From Morinoia aosen (taxonomy: Eukaryota > Arthropoda > Malacostraca > Amphipoda > Talitridae): a stretch of DNA of 64,000 nucleotides. The translations under genes were made by a program, and so were the position numbers. Every line of letters begins with the position of its first letter. The stretch's first letter is position 1. Positions 61,824 to 64,000 of the stretch are shown here, piece after piece. The stretch is taken from assembly GCA_030386875.1 (NCBI GenBank), contig CM059560.1, positions 49,580,757 through 49,644,756 of the forward strand. Reading direction: 5' to 3'. The notes beneath the pieces were generated by a model, which had not been told where the DNA came from, ran no database searches, and saw only the letters and a list, made by a program, of their open reading frames with translations.

Positions 61824-62225
61824 TTGAACAATAAGTGTCGTGGAAATTCTGTCTTCATTAAGAATGTCCCATTACGCTCATCAAATTACTACCTTGCTCC
61901 AGGTGCTACTTATGCATTGTTTCTGTTACATCTGTTGGTGATCTCCGTTGTGGTGCAAGGCACCAATTTACTATACGCACACACCTGTACGCTGCCTCAC
62001 GGACTCGACCGTGCGGAGCATTTGTGTGAGTGCGCGGTTATGACGCAAGAACAGGAAATTGTATTGGATTTACCTAATATAGATCATAATGCTCGATTTT
62101 ATGTATCTATGTATGACTTGACATCCGGTTCTCATAAAGCTCATCATGAACGTTCGTTTAAGAAAAGGCGACAGAAGATTAACTTTACAGCATATTCAGG
62201 CGTTGTCATTTGCGAAGTACGCTGA
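61824..62225 (+). other. 133-codon ORF without a usable ATG, probably chance
   Basis: The frame opens at a TTG; the first in-frame ATG comes about 70 codons in. A hydrophobic stretch (TYALFLLHLLVISVVVQG) is visible. It could be an exon of an unseen gene, but no clear donor/acceptor pair was found and no family was recognised. Confidence 0.12.
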
Positions 62226-62399
62226 AGTGCGGAGGTTTCGAAGTACATTAAGAGGCGCGGGACTCAGAAGTGACCATTGCAAAAGAACTGGTGCTTTAAA
62301 CAAGGCTTCTCTACCTCAATGCAGGCTATCTAGCCTTGAAGCCAAAGCCGATTCTCTATTTTTAGCTCACTAAAAGCTGGCGTCACCGAACACTGCCAT

Positions 62400-63754
62400 G
62401 GAGACCAGAGAGGCTTGCTGATCATTTTCTTTCAGGCTCTAGAATCATCTTCTCTTGGCCATCGTGCTCTTAGTAACAGCCTCATGAATTGAGGATCGTG
62501 TTTGATGTATTTTAAGAGGGCTAGTGGCTCAAAAACATTAGTAGTTGTGCATCGATATGGGTAAACGTCGTTCGACACGGTGTGCAAAACTGGTGGAGTT
62601 GACTTTGGCTGGATATAATTATCTGAACAGCCCCACTTAAAATAACTCTTTTATCGTTTTAGGATAATTAAACTCTGTTGCACGTCGCATTAATGAAAGT
62701 GTAAAGTGTATAATAGTTTATTTATATTTAAGAAACATTTCGCCGTTAAAATTGAGTTCGGAAAAGTCGTGTAGATTGTCCACAGTGATATTTTTTGTAG
62801 CGTCACTACTGAAATACTGATTTCTGATTTAAAAGTCGACTGACATTTAAGAGTTTTGTCAAGATCGTGATGCGTGCTCTTTAATAGTTTAGAGACTGTG
62901 TCATTTTCGGGGTGTGGTATTCTGAACTTACGTGTAAGCGATACGAGTGTTACACGAGATACGTAAAATGAAAGTAAATTAATTTAAATCAAGTTGTTCC
63001 ACGAAGAAGACTTCTTAAACATATAGGAATTCCATATTTTCATTGCATTTCACGCATTTTGTTACCATATGGTAAACATACTTGTGTGCAAACTAAAATT
63101 TCGCTAGAACTGCTATACAACACTGCTGTCTGATGTATACTTCGGACCGATCAAACTCAAACGTATAATTGAATTCAAAATCGCTCGAGTACTTGATTTT
63201 GTGTATCACTCGGTGATAATTCTTGCCAAAGTGAAACCACGACTTAGAACTTCAGTCTCAATATCAATTTTCATGTTCTCCGCGCTCAAAAATTTATCTT
63301 TAATTACTGTCTCAAGAATATTTCCTGGCGCTCGCGCATGGAAACATATTACGAGGGTAATTTAGTATAAATACATTCTTAAATAAAAACGTTCTACTTT
63401 TTTCTGTGTCTGTCCTTTGGAAATGCAAGGTTCAGTTGTTATAGTTATAAATTTCATGTTACTGTGCATTTAAATGGAAATGTCAAACTGGAAATTAATT
63501 TACTTCTTTGAGTTTTGGATGCAGCTACTCATAGACAAAAAAACGGATTTTTTATGCATGTACGTGATTTCTGGTGGTCGGGAGGGAAAATCCTATCGTT
63601 TTAACTTGCACTGTAATAACACTATTATTTCAAACACTAATAACACTATTATACGTTACTTCGAACTCCCCCTTAAGTAGTTCAAGAACCTAGTAATATT
63701 GTCATGGTCATTCGAATTACCCAGTTGTGAATCAGTGCAACGCTTCAAATATCT
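62400..63754. other. No recognised feature
   Basis: AT-rich with short ORFs only, up to the start of the dispersed repeat at 63755. Confidence 0.55.
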
Positions 63755-64000
63755 CAATTGAAAATTATCGCCCTTTTCAGGTCGTAAATTAGTCGTAAAA
63801 GGTCTAAAACGGCACAAAAAGGCCAAAAATCACGACTTCAAACCGACTCCTACCTATACTTGGCCTATTAGGGCTTGAAAAGGGCCCTTTATTCAAATGG
63901 CCTTTTATAGGTCAAGTCAATGACTGTTTTCAGGCTCATTCGGGTCGTTTAAAGTCGTTTTCAAGCCTTTTTCGACAACCTCTAGCCTCGTTCAAGTAGT
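63755..64000. repeat. Dispersed repeat family, copy 2 (cut by window end)
   Basis: Matches 20267-20512 at roughly 95% by eye. It continues beyond the window. Confidence 0.9.

Overview
The window looks like nuclear DNA from an insect with a large, repeat-rich genome. It is AT-rich and gene-poor, and its one recognisable gene has a 17 kb first intron. There are dozens of unrelated minisatellites, a tRNA-derived SINE, MITE-like inverted repeats and a decayed mariner-type transposon. The core promoter of the gene has an arthropod initiator plus DPE. I cannot name the species; a polyneopteran-type insect would fit but is not proved. Nothing bacterial, viral or organellar was recognised.

The one confident gene is on the minus strand: a TIS11/ZFP36 (tristetraprolin) family tandem CCCH zinc-finger protein. 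I reconstruct four coding exons, all joined in phase 0: 29263-29240 (8 codons), 11905-11570, 10736-10203 and 9763-9497. They give a 386-residue protein with two C-x8-C-x5-C-x3-H fingers separated by 18 residues and a C-terminal NOT1-binding-like motif. The proposed transcription start (A+1 at 29383) has an initiator and a DPE at exact spacing. The 5' leader carries three short upstream ORFs, and the last one stops on the main start codon. AU-rich elements lie downstream of the stop, consistent with self-regulation of this mRNA by its own protein.

Layout. 1-9.3 kb: mostly featureless DNA with a 22-bp minisatellite (1.4-1.96 kb) and a promoter-like patch with two perfect CRE palindromes (2.3-2.56 kb). 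9.3-29.4 kb: the TIS11 gene; its introns hold repeats, a foldback, and a 206-codon orphan ORF beside a CRE. 29.4-45 kb: upstream and intergenic DNA with several tandem duplications, foldback elements, a SINE, a 31-bp minisatellite and two copies of one MITE. 45.5-58.4 kb: an unusually dense run of minisatellites with unrelated units, plus a truncated DUF4817-type mariner fragment. 58.4-64 kb: mostly featureless, with a GC-rich island near 61 kb and the start of a dispersed repeat whose other copy is at 20.3 kb.

No convincing new multi-gene system was found. The most interesting signals are in the control of the TIS11 gene: the micro-exon, the uORFs, a stop codon embedded in a poly(A) hexamer, AREs, and a duplicated exon end with a dead splice donor.
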